Assembly: GCA_003819755.1 (NCBI GenBank)
Contig: RPQK01000003.1
Span: forward strand, 1 to 34,064
Origin: Acidobacteriota bacterium
Lineage (GTDB): Bacteria; Acidobacteriota; UBA6911; RPQK01
Reading direction: 5' to 3'
DNA length: 34,064 bases
The first letter of the stretch is position 1. Each line of letters begins with the position of its first letter. The position numbers and the translations under genes are program-made. Below the pieces are notes generated by a model. It was not told the DNA's origin, did not search any database, and saw nothing but the letters and a program-made list of their open reading frames with translations. Positions 1 through 9,892 of the stretch are shown here, one piece after another.

Positions 1-54
1 AGGAGCACGATGGACAAGCTAACACATATTGCGGTAAATTGAGCAATGACGATT

Positions 55-475
55 GAGAAGAAGACAGAAGACAGAAGACAGAAGACAGAAGTAAGAAGTC
101 AGAAGTCAGAAGTCAGAAGACAGAAGACAGAAGTCAGAAGTCAGAAGTCAGAAGTCAGAATGGGAAGGGCTGCTGCTCCTGTCACCTAACTTGCTTCGCT
201 CTTCTGATCTCTTTCTCTTCTGACTCTGACTTCGGCTCCGTCCCCATTCTGACTTCTGTCTTCTGCTCCGTTCCCATTCTGACTTCTGACTTCTGACTTC
301 TGACTTCTGCTCCGTTCCCATTCTGACTTCTGACTTCTGACTTCTGACTTCTGACTTCTGACTTCTCGATTTTCCGACTTCCGACTTCGGCTCCGTTCCC
401 ATTCTGACTTCTGACTTCTGACTTCTGACTTCTGTCTTCTGCTCCGTCCCCATTCCGATTTCCGACTTCGACCTA
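55..475. repeat. Long inverted repeat with heptamer tandem arms (AGAAGTC / GACTTCT)
   Basis: Left arm ~55-170 is (agaagac/agaagtc)n; right arm ~201-470 is the reverse complement (gacttct)n, interrupted by about 5 copies of gctccgtYcccattcYga. Ends at the stop codon of the next CDS. Confidence 0.95.
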
Positions 476-1003
476 CTTTTCCGGCGCCCGTTCCCGCGGC
501 TCACGTCGCCCTCCGGGCGCGCCGCCGCCACGACGAACCGCTTCGCGGCGTTCCTGCGGTTCCAGGAGCTGGAAGAGCGGGCTTCGGACGCCGACCAGGT
601 GTGCGGTTTCCGACAGTTCGGCGAGCTTGGTCTGCTGTTCGGGCGTCAGAATCGCACTGATACGAGACTCAAAGCCCTCCTGTTCGGCTCTTATCTGCTT
701 CTGAACCGCGATTTTCTGGAGAACCAGTTTGCCGACAGCGGTGGGATCGCCGGTGTTCTCGGCCGCGTGGTAGATCTGCTCCTCAAAAACCTGGACCTGG
801 ACGTGAAGGTCACCCGTTCTGACCTCCATCGCCTGTTGTTCGTGCCGGATCGCCTGGACCTGCTGTTCGGTCAGTCCGAGCACTTCGCGCAGCCCTTTGG
901 ACCGTTCCTCTCGAATCTCCTGGCCCGCCCAGACAGACGCCGCCCAGGAACAAACGAGGACAACCACACCCAATGCCATCGCAAGCTTCAACCTGATTTT
1001 CAT
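473..1003 (-). CDS. Periplasmic Spy/CpxP-like (LTxxQ motif) protein
   Basis: Start MKIRLKLAMALGVVVLVCSWAASVWA (signal peptide) at 1003, not the upstream ORF Met; LGLTEQQVQAIR and ILTPEQQTKLAEL repeats. Confidence 0.7.
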   Translation of the reverse strand: MKIRLKLAMALGVVVLVCSWAASVWAGQEIREERSKGLREVLGLTEQQVQAIRHEQQAMEVRTGDLHVQVQVFEEQIYHAAENTGDPTAVGKLVLQKIAVQKQIRAEQEGFESRISAILTPEQQTKLAELSETAHLVGVRSPLFQLLEPQERREAVRRGGGAPGGRREPRERAPEK

Positions 1004-1154
1004 AAAAGACTCCTTTCGTCCTTCGGCGACCAAGTTAGAACGGAGTCGGACACCAGTCATCAAAGCGCTGAAAAGAAGTTGTAAAGAAGTTGACAAGTCG
1101 ACAAAAGTCGGCGTTCCGGCTTTGCCTGCGCGCCTGCTATACTCTCTTACCCTG

Positions 1155-1643
1155 ATGACCCCCATCACGCATCTGCTTTTCCCTGCGGTCCTCGCGTCTC
1201 CTTTTCTTCCAAAATCCCGGCCGCGGGAGTTCTACGTCTCGGCCGGAATCGTGGCCCTTTCAGGAGTTCTGCCGGATATCATCAACCCGCACATTTCCCT
1301 GGCAGCGCGCTACGCGAGCTGGTCTCACAGTGTCTTCGCCCTGGCCGGTTTCACTCTGGTGGTTCTCGGCCTGACGGCGGCGATGCCTAAACGATTTCCG
1401 CTTGTCGTCGCCGCCCTCGCTTGTCTGGCCTACCTGAGCCACCTGCTGCTTGACGGCATATCCGGGGGCATCGCCGGCCTGTATCCCCTTTCCCGGGAGA
1501 TCCACGGCGGGCGGTTCATACGCTTCCGTTCCTGGCTCTACTTTGATGCCGTGCTCCTGTTTGCCGCCTATGTCGTGATCCGCCTGGTCCCCTCCATGAT
1601 TCGCAAGCGCGGACGAGCAACGAGAGCGACTGACGAAACATGA
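1155..1643 (+). CDS. Membrane-bound metal-dependent hydrolase, YdjM/DUF457-like
   Basis: MTPITHLLFPAVLAS...GVLPDIINP...SWSHSVFALAGF...YLSHLLLDGISG, multiple TM segments; start moved to ATG 1155. Confidence 0.65.
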   Translation: MTPITHLLFPAVLASPFLPKSRPREFYVSAGIVALSGVLPDIINPHISLAARYASWSHSVFALAGFTLVVLGLTAAMPKRFPLVVAALACLAYLSHLLLDGISGGIAGLYPLSREIHGGRFIRFRSWLYFDAVLLFAAYVVIRLVPSMIRKRGRATRATDET

Positions 1644-1704
1644 AGGCGCAGGCGGCGTACTCTGTTTCTTGAAAGCACTCAGCCGGTTAGTGAGAGGAGA
1701 CGAG

Positions 1705-2790
1705 ATGAATCGCAGGGAATTTCTGAGCTCTGCCGGTGCTGCGGTAGTCGCTGCCGGCACTGTCGCGGGCAGCAATCAGACGTCGGATGATATTAGTGCG
1801 ACAACTATTCCCCGGTGGAGGGGTTTTAATCTTCCGCCCAAATACAGAGGCCCGAAGTTCCTGGAGGAAGATTTCGCCCTGATAGCCGAGCTCGGCTTCA
1901 ATTTTGCCCGGCTCCCGATGTCTTACTGGTTGTGGGCCCGCCCGACAGACTGGTTAAACATCGACGAGAAGGCCCTCGAAGATGTGGACAAGGCTGTCGA
2001 GTACGGTCGCCAATACGGTGTCCATGTCAACATAAACTTCCACCGGATCCCGGGATACTGCGTGAACGGGCGAGAGCGAGAGCCCTTCGATCTTTTTCAG
2101 GGGCCGGAAGAAGGCCAGCAAAAGGCGCTGGACGCCGCCATCCATCACTGGAAGGTGTTTGCCGGGCGGTACAAGGGAATCCCCAACCGGCGGGTGAGTT
2201 TTGACCTGATGAACGAACCTCCGTTTTCGAAAACCGAGGATCGATATGTGCAGGTGGTGCGGGCGTTGGTGCAAGCCATCCGGGAGAAGGATCCGAACCG
2301 ACTGATCGTCGCCGATGGTCTGGATATCGGACAGACGCCGGTTATAGGAATTGTCGACTTAGGCCTGGTGCAGAGCACGCGCGGGTATCTGCCGAAGATG
2401 GTGAGCCATTACACGGCGACCTGGGTTCCGAAGAACGAGTTTGAAAGCTTCGCCACGCCGGCCTGGCCGATGACGGATGACAAAGGCCAGCTCTGGAATC
2501 GAGACAAGCTGAGGGCGGAGCTGATCGACAAATGGAAGCCGCTCGTGGAGAAGGGGGTCAAGATCCACGTCGGGGAATGGGGCTGTTACAGCAAGACTCC
2601 GCACGCCGCCGCCCTGGGCTGGATGGGCGATCTCATGTCCCTGTGGAAAGAAGCCGGCTGGGGTTACGCGATGTGGAACCTGTCCGGCGATTTCGGCATC
2701 CTCGACAGCCGCCGGGCCGATGTCGAGTACGAAGATTTCAAAGGCCACAAGCTCGACCGGAAGATGCTCGAGCTGATGAAGGAGTCGTGA
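1705..2790 (+). CDS. Glycoside hydrolase family 5-like (cellulase) with twin-Arg-like signal
   Basis: MNRREFLSSAGAAVVAAGTVAG; RGFNLPPKY, FDLMNEPPF (acid/base), VHVGEWGCYSKT (nucleophile). Confidence 0.85.
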   Translation: MNRREFLSSAGAAVVAAGTVAGSNQTSDDISATTIPRWRGFNLPPKYRGPKFLEEDFALIAELGFNFARLPMSYWLWARPTDWLNIDEKALEDVDKAVEYGRQYGVHVNINFHRIPGYCVNGREREPFDLFQGPEEGQQKALDAAIHHWKVFAGRYKGIPNRRVSFDLMNEPPFSKTEDRYVQVVRALVQAIREKDPNRLIVADGLDIGQTPVIGIVDLGLVQSTRGYLPKMVSHYTATWVPKNEFESFATPAWPMTDDKGQLWNRDKLRAELIDKWKPLVEKGVKIHVGEWGCYSKTPHAAALGWMGDLMSLWKEAGWGYAMWNLSGDFGILDSRRADVEYEDFKGHKLDRKMLELMKES

Positions 2791-2813
2791 AGAGCTGATA
2801 GCCTGTCACCCTG

Positions 2814-5800
2814 TCACCGCAACGGCGTCGGCGGGACGGCGGACATCCTCGGGGTGGCGGTGTCGGCGAAGATCTCCTGCGTTATCACCGGTCCGTTGGC
2901 CGCTACGTGGACGAATCCCCGCACCTGGCCGGTTGTCGACGGAACGAGCTCGTGGAGGAGTGCGCTCTTCCGCGTCTTTGGCTGCAAGACGAACTCTCCT
3001 TGCCCGCTTTTCACCGCCTGGTGATCGAAAACAGTCAGCCGGACCGTAACAACCGCGTTGCCCGGGTTGTAAAAAGCCAGCCCGGTATAGTATCCCGCGC
3101 CATTGGCCAGATGGCTGAACACGGCCTCGCGGAAAAACGGTTCCGATTGAAGAGGCAGAGCGGCTGCGGATGCAATTCCGGGCTCGTCCCCAAAAATCAC
3201 GCAACCCGACACTCCGGGCCCATCCGACTGGATATCGAGCGAACCGACTATTCCCGTCTGAGATAGATCGAGACTGCCTTTGCCGTCCAATCGAACCATG
3301 AAGCCAGGACCGATTGAGATCGGGCCGGCGAGCGTCAGGCGGAGTCCGGTTTCCGACCGCACGGCCAGCGTCACCCGTCGATCATGCTCGGATTGATTGA
3401 GCAGGACGATTTCGGTGAACACGCCGGGGACAGTCGCAAATTGCGCCGAGAAGAGCCTCGAGCTGGCGCTTGGATACTGGGGAGGCACGCAAAAGAGGCT
3501 TGATCCTCCTCCGACATCCACCCAGTGAGAGGCGATCACACCACCTCCGTTCAGAACATCGACGGCAATGTAAGCCTGAGACAGAACATCATTAGCGCCA
3601 AACAGGTCGGATACGGTCGCGGATAGCATTCCCCGAGCCGGCAAGATTTTTTCAGCCTGAAGCGGTTCAGCAATCGGATCACCTCCCCGCTTCAGTCTCA
3701 ACCGGACCGTAACCGGCTCGTCGTTTGGGTTGGCGAGGTTCACGTGAGTGACCGCGTCTTGTGACCGGAAAGCGCCGGGACCCGAGAAAACGGGCGCGAG
3801 GAAGAAGGTCCGTGATGAGACGGTAAAGGTGGAGCCGCCATCAAGTTGGCTCGGACTCCCGAGCATCTGTATGCTTCCCACCCGCCTGTTCTCACCGAGG
3901 ATTTCGACCCAGCCTTGAGATGCTAAACCGGGGAAAAGCTCGTCGGCCATCTCTGCCATCTGGCCGTTTGCGGGGAGAAGCCGCCTGGCTGTTGACGAAG
4001 CGCCGGTCGTCGTCCGGGCCTTAAGCTCCAGCCAGCCCGGCTCACCGGCGTTTGCGAACGCGAGGCTGGCCATAGGCCAGGGCGAACCGGTGAACAGAGG
4101 GATGAAACTTCGGAACGACATAGCATCCGAAACGGTGTTCTGTCCGCCGGGACTTCCGCCCAGCCGAGTGCTTGCAGCCCAGCTGGCAGCCGAAGTTGCC
4201 GGGCCGTCCGGGTCAGCTCGCTCAAGCGATGGCCCACTCCCGCCTGGTGCGGCGGGCCAGGGAAATTGGCTCGAATAGATGACCGTATCGATCACGGACT
4301 TGGATGGGTTCGCCAGCGTCAGCGTGCCGCCGGTGTCCGGCAGACTGCCCTTGTACTCCCCCGCCAGGTAGAGGCCGCTCCCGTATACCTGACGGAAGCG
4401 GGTATCCTTCTTCGCAAACAGAACACGATCCCGCGGCAGGATGACCGTTCCCGGCGGAACTGTGAGGCTGATTTCGGCGATAGTCCAGCTCGAGAGGTCG
4501 ACCGATTCTTCGAAGGAGCAGTTGAACAACTCGATGTATTCGTCGTCGGTCCCGTTCGTCGGTGCGTACATGATCTCGTTGATGACCACCCGCAGGGTGC
4601 TCGACTGTGGCGCGGGGATTCCGTCCGGGACTCGATGCGTGACGAACAGGTGCTCTCGACGGGGCAGGAGGTAGCCCTCTTTCAGGTGTCCCACCGCTTC
4701 GGCCAGACTCTGCTCTTCTCCGTACTGTCCCCAGCGCGCGGCATCCTGCTGGGCCTCGGGTGCGAAGAGCGGGACCAGGGCGTCGATTCGACTCTCGTAC
4801 TTGCCGGGTACCAGGAGAAGGTCCATCAGGGTGCGAAGTCGCCGCAGGTACATCTGTCGGATATCGGCCTCATCCAGCAGGGCATCGATCAGCCGGTTCC
4901 ACAGGAAATCCCACTTCTGATGCCGCCGGTCGCCGAAGAGCGGGTGGCTGGGTGTCACGTCTTCCCGCTCGGGGATAACGTCCACGTCAGCCCAAATGGA
5001 GTCGTTGAGGACCAGGCCGTATTGGTCGTAGGGCGGGCCCACATAGTTGCGGCCAAAGGTCAGGTCGAGATCCCAGGGGAACATCGTCCATCGCCCGGTT
5101 CCCACAGTGTCGCGGTACAGGTAGTAGTTCTTGTTCATGTGATCGTTGTTGTGGATGATCACATTCACGGCCAGGTAGTTGATCACGGCGGGGATGTTGA
5201 CATTATCGAAAAGGTAACGTCGACGCGCCTCCCGGTCCGGCCCGTTGATTTTCTGCAGGAATTCCGCCAGGTCCGTATAGTCCTCCCACTCCCGGTTCTC
5301 CTTTTCGTATGAGAGCCTCAGCTCGGCTTGAGAGGCCGGAGAGGCGTCCGCTTCGACGTCGGCCTTGTAATGAGCCCCTTCGTCGCCGAGCCCGTGCCGT
5401 CCCAACCAGTCTTCGTCGGGCTGTTCCAGAAAGACATAGAGCCCGAAGAACTTGCCGTTCTGATGCAGGCGGACGTGAAAAACCCGGTTGGCCGGTACAC
5501 CGGCTTCCTCGAAACTCTCCCAGGACAGGATCTCTCGCGAATAGGTCTTGTCCGAGTAGCTGCCTTGAAGGTTGAAACGGTCGACTGGAGCAGGGAGCCG
5601 GCCTGTTATCTTGAAATCGTGACTTTTTGCCGCCATGAACTTCCAATGGAGCTTCGGCCACCAACGGGCGGACCCGCCTCGCACTCGGCACTGCACTGAA
5701 TCGTAAACGTCGCCGTCGTACACGAGGGCGGCCGGCTCGGTCAGGTCTGTGTGGGCATGCTCGAGCGCCCGTTCGTACCGGCTCGGGTCGATGAACCAGT

Positions 5801-6680
5801 GGACAACCGGAAGCTGCGTCACGAGCCTCGGGTCCTCGACGAAGTACCCGGTGTTCTGGATCGTGTCATCGAATCGGGGGTAGCCGTTCTGGCCGAGCGG
5901 GCCGAGTGCGTGGACTCGAAACCGGACCAGGGAACCACCAGGCTGGGCCGGGATGGTGGCCTTGTACAACAGGGTGCCGGGGGCACCGGCTCCGGCCGCT
6001 GTCATCGACATCGAATGCTCGCCGTCCACATTGACGCGGTAGATGAGAAGAACCGTGAAGGCATCTGCCACTGTCGCGGTGACTTCCACGGCTTCGCCCG
6101 GAGACGGTTTCTTAGCGAACTCGACTTTGCTTATCCAGGCAGGCAGGCCGACGGCGCTGACACTGTTCCGCCGTCCCGGAGTCTGGCTTCCTCCCTGGGC
6201 GGCCCGCCAGTTGCGCGGCGTGCCATTGTCCGAGAGGGGGTCAATGACTTCCAGGGAGGGGCCCAGTCCGTCGGGCAAAACCGGCCAAGGCCACTCGTCG
6301 GAGTACTCGACCTCGTCGACGACCGCGCCGGCGGAGTCGGTCAGCCTGACCAACTCTCCTCCGTCATCCAGTTTCCCCGTGTAAACGAAATTCGGCCAGA
6401 ATCCATACGCTTGTGCCACAGCCGAGGCGTCACGGGCAATCACCAGGTGCTGGCCTGCACCGATCAGACCTCCCGGCGGGAAAGTGAAGCGGACCCCGGC
6501 GGAGAAGCTCCAGCCGGCAATATCAAGTGTTTCCGTTCCCGTGTTCAGGAGCTCGATGTATTCCGCTTCTTCGGGAACTCCCTCGCCAGGGCTGTACATC
6601 AGCTCGTTGATGACCACTTGGCCCTGGAGGTGGATGCAACAGGCGACACACAAAGCGACGCAGGCGGCAAGCTTCAACAT
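2814..6680 (-). CDS. Secreted lamin-tail-domain / CotH kinase family protein
   Basis: Signal peptide; two LTD-like segments (INELMYSPGEGVPEEAEYIELLNTG; INEIMYAPTNGTDDEYIELFN) and a CotH core (YVFLEQPDEDWL...MFPWDLDLTFGRNY). Confidence 0.85.
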   Translation of the reverse strand: MLKLAACVALCVACCIHLQGQVVINELMYSPGEGVPEEAEYIELLNTGTETLDIAGWSFSAGVRFTFPPGGLIGAGQHLVIARDASAVAQAYGFWPNFVYTGKLDDGGELVRLTDSAGAVVDEVEYSDEWPWPVLPDGLGPSLEVIDPLSDNGTPRNWRAAQGGSQTPGRRNSVSAVGLPAWISKVEFAKKPSPGEAVEVTATVADAFTVLLIYRVNVDGEHSMSMTAAGAGAPGTLLYKATIPAQPGGSLVRFRVHALGPLGQNGYPRFDDTIQNTGYFVEDPRLVTQLPVVHWFIDPSRYERALEHAHTDLTEPAALVYDGDVYDSVQCRVRGGSARWWPKLHWKFMAAKSHDFKITGRLPAPVDRFNLQGSYSDKTYSREILSWESFEEAGVPANRVFHVRLHQNGKFFGLYVFLEQPDEDWLGRHGLGDEGAHYKADVEADASPASQAELRLSYEKENREWEDYTDLAEFLQKINGPDREARRRYLFDNVNIPAVINYLAVNVIIHNNDHMNKNYYLYRDTVGTGRWTMFPWDLDLTFGRNYVGPPYDQYGLVLNDSIWADVDVIPEREDVTPSHPLFGDRRHQKWDFLWNRLIDALLDEADIRQMYLRRLRTLMDLLLVPGKYESRIDALVPLFAPEAQQDAARWGQYGEEQSLAEAVGHLKEGYLLPRREHLFVTHRVPDGIPAPQSSTLRVVINEIMYAPTNGTDDEYIELFNCSFEESVDLSSWTIAEISLTVPPGTVILPRDRVLFAKKDTRFRQVYGSGLYLAGEYKGSLPDTGGTLTLANPSKSVIDTVIYSSQFPWPAAPGGSGPSLERADPDGPATSAASWAASTRLGGSPGGQNTVSDAMSFRSFIPLFTGSPWPMASLAFANAGEPGWLELKARTTTGASSTARRLLPANGQMAEMADELFPGLASQGWVEILGENRRVGSIQMLGSPSQLDGGSTFTVSSRTFFLAPVFSGPGAFRSQDAVTHVNLANPNDEPVTVRLRLKRGGDPIAEPLQAEKILPARGMLSATVSDLFGANDVLSQAYIAVDVLNGGGVIASHWVDVGGGSSLFCVPPQYPSASSRLFSAQFATVPGVFTEIVLLNQSEHDRRVTLAVRSETGLRLTLAGPISIGPGFMVRLDGKGSLDLSQTGIVGSLDIQSDGPGVSGCVIFGDEPGIASAAALPLQSEPFFREAVFSHLANGAGYYTGLAFYNPGNAVVTVRLTVFDHQAVKSGQGEFVLQPKTRKSALLHELVPSTTGQVRGFVHVAANGPVITQEIFADTATPRMSAVPPTPLR

Positions 6681-6730
6681 GTCCTCACCCCGCGCCTACA
6701 ATGGCACGGGTGCGACGTCGCAAACAAGGG

Positions 6731-6815
6731 TTATCCACGAACGGCCACGGACCAACACGGACCCAATTTCCAAACGTCGATGTTCGTTCGTGTCAGTCCG
6801 TGTTCGTCGGTGTTT
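6731..6815. repeat. Imperfect inverted repeat (CACGGAC / GTCCGTG units)
   Basis: ttatccacgaacggccacggaccaacacggaccc ... gttcgttcgtgtcagtccgtgttcgtcggtgtt; lies between divergent genes. Confidence 0.7.
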
Positions 6816-6863
6816 GCTTGCTGTTTTTTAGTCCCTCATGAAAAAATCGCCCGCGGAGGGGAA

Positions 6864-7754
6864 ATGCTCTTATCTCGACGATACTTCGCCTGTCTTCTTG
6901 TCACTCTGACTGTTTGCCCAGCCCTGCGCGCGCAAGAGAACTCAAACCTCGATACCCGCATCCGTGCGGAAATCAGCCGGTTCGAGGGCAAGGTCAGCCT
7001 CTTCGCCAAGAACCTCGATACCGGCACGACGTACGCCTTTGGGGCGGACGATATGGTTCGCACGGCGAGCACGATTAAGATCCCCGTGTTGGTCGAGGCT
7101 TTTGCTCAAGTGGCTGAGGGGCGGGTCCGGTGGGCCGACAAAGTCATTCTGAAGGACGCTAAGAAGATTTCGGGCTCGGGGGTTTTGCAGGAGCTGTCGG
7201 ACGGGCTGGAGTTAACGTTGCGTGACGCCGTGACACTGATGATCGTCTTGAGCGACAACACGGCGACTAATCTCGCCCTGGACGTGCTGACGACCGATGC
7301 GGTCAATGCGCGGATAAGCGGGCTGGGCTTGAAGCACACCTTCCTTTTGAGAAAAGTCGGCGGCGGAGGGGTGAGCAAGGCGGGAGAAGACCCGGCGAAC
7401 GCGCGCTTCGGCCTTGGTGTCACCACCCCGCGGGAGATGGTTTTCCTGCTCGAGAAACTGGAGCGCGGAGAGGTGATATCGCCAGCCGCCTCCGCAGAGA
7501 TGATCAAGCTGTTAAAGCGCACCCAGGGCCACGAAGGGCTCGGGCGCACTCTGCAGGGTGTAGAGATGGCCACCAAGCCCGGCGCCCTCGACCGACTGCG
7601 CAGCGAGGTCGGGATCATTTACACCAAGCGCGGCCGGATCGCCGTCGCGATTACGTGTGATGATATGCCCAAACCGGAGTGGACGGTTGATAATCCCGGC
7701 TACCTGCTCCTATCCCGGCTTTCCCTCATCCTCATCGAGGGGCTGGCGAGCTGA
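6864..7754 (+). CDS. Class A beta-lactamase-related serine hydrolase
   Basis: Signal peptide from ATG 6864; SxxK (STIK), SDN (LSDNTATNLALD), and KPG in place of KTG. Confidence 0.85.
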   Translation: MLLSRRYFACLLVTLTVCPALRAQENSNLDTRIRAEISRFEGKVSLFAKNLDTGTTYAFGADDMVRTASTIKIPVLVEAFAQVAEGRVRWADKVILKDAKKISGSGVLQELSDGLELTLRDAVTLMIVLSDNTATNLALDVLTTDAVNARISGLGLKHTFLLRKVGGGGVSKAGEDPANARFGLGVTTPREMVFLLEKLERGEVISPAASAEMIKLLKRTQGHEGLGRTLQGVEMATKPGALDRLRSEVGIIYTKRGRIAVAITCDDMPKPEWTVDNPGYLLLSRLSLILIEGLAS

Positions 7755-9222
7755 ACCGGGCCGCCGTTGCGGCGGCGAAAATCACCAGAACTCCGAGCGC
7801 CAGAAAGGTCAGGTCGAATTCCCTCCCGCCTTGCCTGCAGTGGAGAATCTCGGCAACGAGCAGGAGGATCACCGCCAGGGCAGGAGCCACCCAGGCGGCG
7901 CTCAGGAAGGAGCGTGGGCCCGGGACGTTTCTTCTCGCCAGGAAGGAAGACCAGGCGAGCGTAAAGGGGAAAAAATAGAAGAAGGCGTACGCGATTCGGG
8001 CGCCGTTGGTTCTTTTGGTGAACATCCCTGGGAGCGACTCCCGGCGCAAATCGAGACTTCCCGAAAGCACTCCGTTGACGAAAATCTTCAGGCGGCCTTC
8101 CCGAAAAACGACGATGGCCTGCGTCAGCTTCCGAGTCAGAGGTTGGTTCATGGTCGTGGCCGACAAAGCGCTCAGGCCGAGACCGGATACCGGCGTTCTT
8201 ACCCAGAAAACCAAGTCCCTGGAACTCTGCCCCAGCAGGAAATTCGTGCTGTCCTCCGCTCCTGCCAGATTAAAAATGAGCGCTGGCCCCTTTTGAATCA
8301 GATTCCGAGGGGCAAACCAGACTTCAACTGAGAACTCCTGGCTATTGCGCAACTTGTCAGTGATGCGGGAGCCGGTCAGTCGACCGGTCGAGAGGCGCGC
8401 CGGGTGGCGGATGTGGACTCCGCTCGCGGTCTTCCTCCAGCGCAGTCGCCCCGACCCCTCAAGATGCAGGTCGCCCCCCTGACCGGTCTTGTCGGCCAGA
8501 CCTGAACGCTGAGGCGGAGAGAATTCGTAGAGCGCGATTGGTTCGCCCGCGGCGTCCGACGCGACATGCGTTCCTTTTTGCATACAGGACAAATGCCGGC
8601 GGGCGCATTCCTCGTTCAGGGCGCGGCTGTAGATGGCGATGCGGTGCAAGTCGCCGTACCACGGCCGGGTCAGGCTCGTATTGTTTCCCGCATGGAAGCG
8701 GGCATCGCCGGACCATAATTGCGCCAGGTGCCAGTTTGGAAAGACGATCGGCATCGCCAGCGGCACCAAGGCGAGGATGGCCGCGATGGCGAGGAGGATT
8801 GGCCAGGTCAGCCTCGGATGCCACGCTCTGAACCAGCGCCGTATGTAGGCACTGGGCAAAGAGGCAACCACCACGGCGCCTGCCAGGGCACCGGTCCCAT
8901 TCGAAATAACGTCGGTGATTGAGGAGTGGCGGTTACGCACGAAGAACTGCACGAACTCCACTGAGAAGCTGAGCAGACAGCCGAGCAGCGCGACCACCAG
9001 TATCGGCCACCCCTTCCGCCTCTTGGCTCCCGCAAAATGCAAACAGGCGATCATCCCGAAAGGGACAAACAGGAGAATATTCGCGACGAAGTCCCCGGTG
9101 AAGAAGACCGTGTTGCCACGCTGAAGACGATGGACGAATTCCGGGAGTCTTGAAAGGATCGGACCGGACGACCACTCGAACGGGTACAAGGTGGCAATCA
9201 GCAGGTACCCGACGTAGAGCAA
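7732..9222 (-). CDS. VanZ-family membrane protein fused to LamG/concanavalin-like domain
   Basis: YPFEWSS...VANILLFVPFGMIACL...SFSVEFVQFFVRNRHSSITDVISNGTGALAG (VanZ), then EFSVEVWFAPRN...LKIFVNGVLSGSLDL (LamG-like). Start codon uncertain (TTG 9222 used); no ATG in frame nearby. Confidence 0.75.
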   Translation of the reverse strand: MLYVGYLLIATLYPFEWSSGPILSRLPEFVHRLQRGNTVFFTGDFVANILLFVPFGMIACLHFAGAKRRKGWPILVVALLGCLLSFSVEFVQFFVRNRHSSITDVISNGTGALAGAVVVASLPSAYIRRWFRAWHPRLTWPILLAIAAILALVPLAMPIVFPNWHLAQLWSGDARFHAGNNTSLTRPWYGDLHRIAIYSRALNEECARRHLSCMQKGTHVASDAAGEPIALYEFSPPQRSGLADKTGQGGDLHLEGSGRLRWRKTASGVHIRHPARLSTGRLTGSRITDKLRNSQEFSVEVWFAPRNLIQKGPALIFNLAGAEDSTNFLLGQSSRDLVFWVRTPVSGLGLSALSATTMNQPLTRKLTQAIVVFREGRLKIFVNGVLSGSLDLRRESLPGMFTKRTNGARIAYAFFYFFPFTLAWSSFLARRNVPGPRSFLSAAWVAPALAVILLLVAEILHCRQGGREFDLTFLALGVLVIFAAATAARFSSPAPR

Positions 9223-9366
9223 GAGCGGGCCGGTCAGCCGGATCGCAGGTAGTAATGGAGTGCGAGACCAGGTGTAGTTCTTAATACCTCCATTGTAGAT
9301 TCTTGACGGGTTCAGGAGCGAGGAGTAGTGTAACGTCGGTTTTTTTTCGGCAATTGTCAGAAAGGG

Positions 9367-9747
9367 GTGAACATGAGAGTTTCTGGGGTGATTCGAATGG
9401 TGGCCTTGCTGTTGCTGGTTTCCGCTACTGTCTGGGCGGCGGATGTGAGCGGCAAGTGGATCGGGGAGTTTACGAGTCCCGACGGTCAGACGCGTCAAAG
9501 CACCTTCAACTTCCAGGTCAGCGGGGAAACGTTGACCGGAACGGTTGCCAGCACGCGCGGCGAGAGCAAGATCGAGGAAGGGAAAGTCGTCGGTGACGAC
9601 ATTTCGTTCAACGTCACGCGGAACTTCGGCGGCAACGACATGAAGTTCGTCTACAAGGGCAAAGTGGCCGGAGACGAAATCAAGTTCACGGTCACCGTCG
9701 GCGACGGCGACCGCACTTTCGAAATTGTGGCCAAACGGGCCAAGTAG
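9367..9747 (+). CDS. Small secreted beta-rich hypothetical protein
   Basis: MNMRVSGVIRMVALLLLVSATVWAADVSGKWIGEFTSPDG...; signal peptide and coding-like composition. Confidence 0.7.
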   Translation: MNMRVSGVIRMVALLLLVSATVWAADVSGKWIGEFTSPDGQTRQSTFNFQVSGETLTGTVASTRGESKIEEGKVVGDDISFNVTRNFGGNDMKFVYKGKVAGDEIKFTVTVGDGDRTFEIVAKRAK

Positions 9748-9753
9748 CGACCC

Positions 9754-9850
9754 GAAGGGGCCAAGGATCAAAGGGGCAAAGGGGCAAAGGGAAAAGCGCA
9801 ACGCACCTTTTCCCCTTTGCCCCTTTGCTCCTTTGATCCTTGGCCCCTTC
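9754..9850. repeat. Near-perfect ~42-bp-stem hairpin with CAAAGGGG tandem arms
   Basis: gaaggggccaaggatcaaaggggcaaaggggcaaagggaaaag / cttttcccctttgcccctttgctcctttgatccttggccccttc, loop ~10 nt. Confidence 0.95.
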
Positions 9851-9892
9851 CTCCCCCTTCTTCCTTCCCGCCTCTTCTCGTACATTGGATGA

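Noticed and set aside
55-475. CRISPR-like array interpretation of tandem repeats
   Set aside because: Units are 7-10 bp without unique spacers and arms are mirror-inverted; no cas genes seen.
148-531. 127-aa minus ORF MAAARPEG...SEVRSQKSEVRSQ
   Set aside because: Translation of the heptamer repeat; period 7 keeps frames open. No independent coding evidence.
2791-2813. cctgtcaccctgtcacc direct repeat between convergent genes
   Set aside because: Only two partial units and no inverted partner; too weak to assign to the repeat family.
4266-5312. 348-aa plus ORF
   Set aside because: Shadow ORF opposite the CotH/LTD gene with no recognisable domain.
5751-6863. N-terminal 371 aa of the 667-aa plus ORF
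   Set aside because: Antisense to the CotH gene; the real start is ATG 6864 with a signal peptide.
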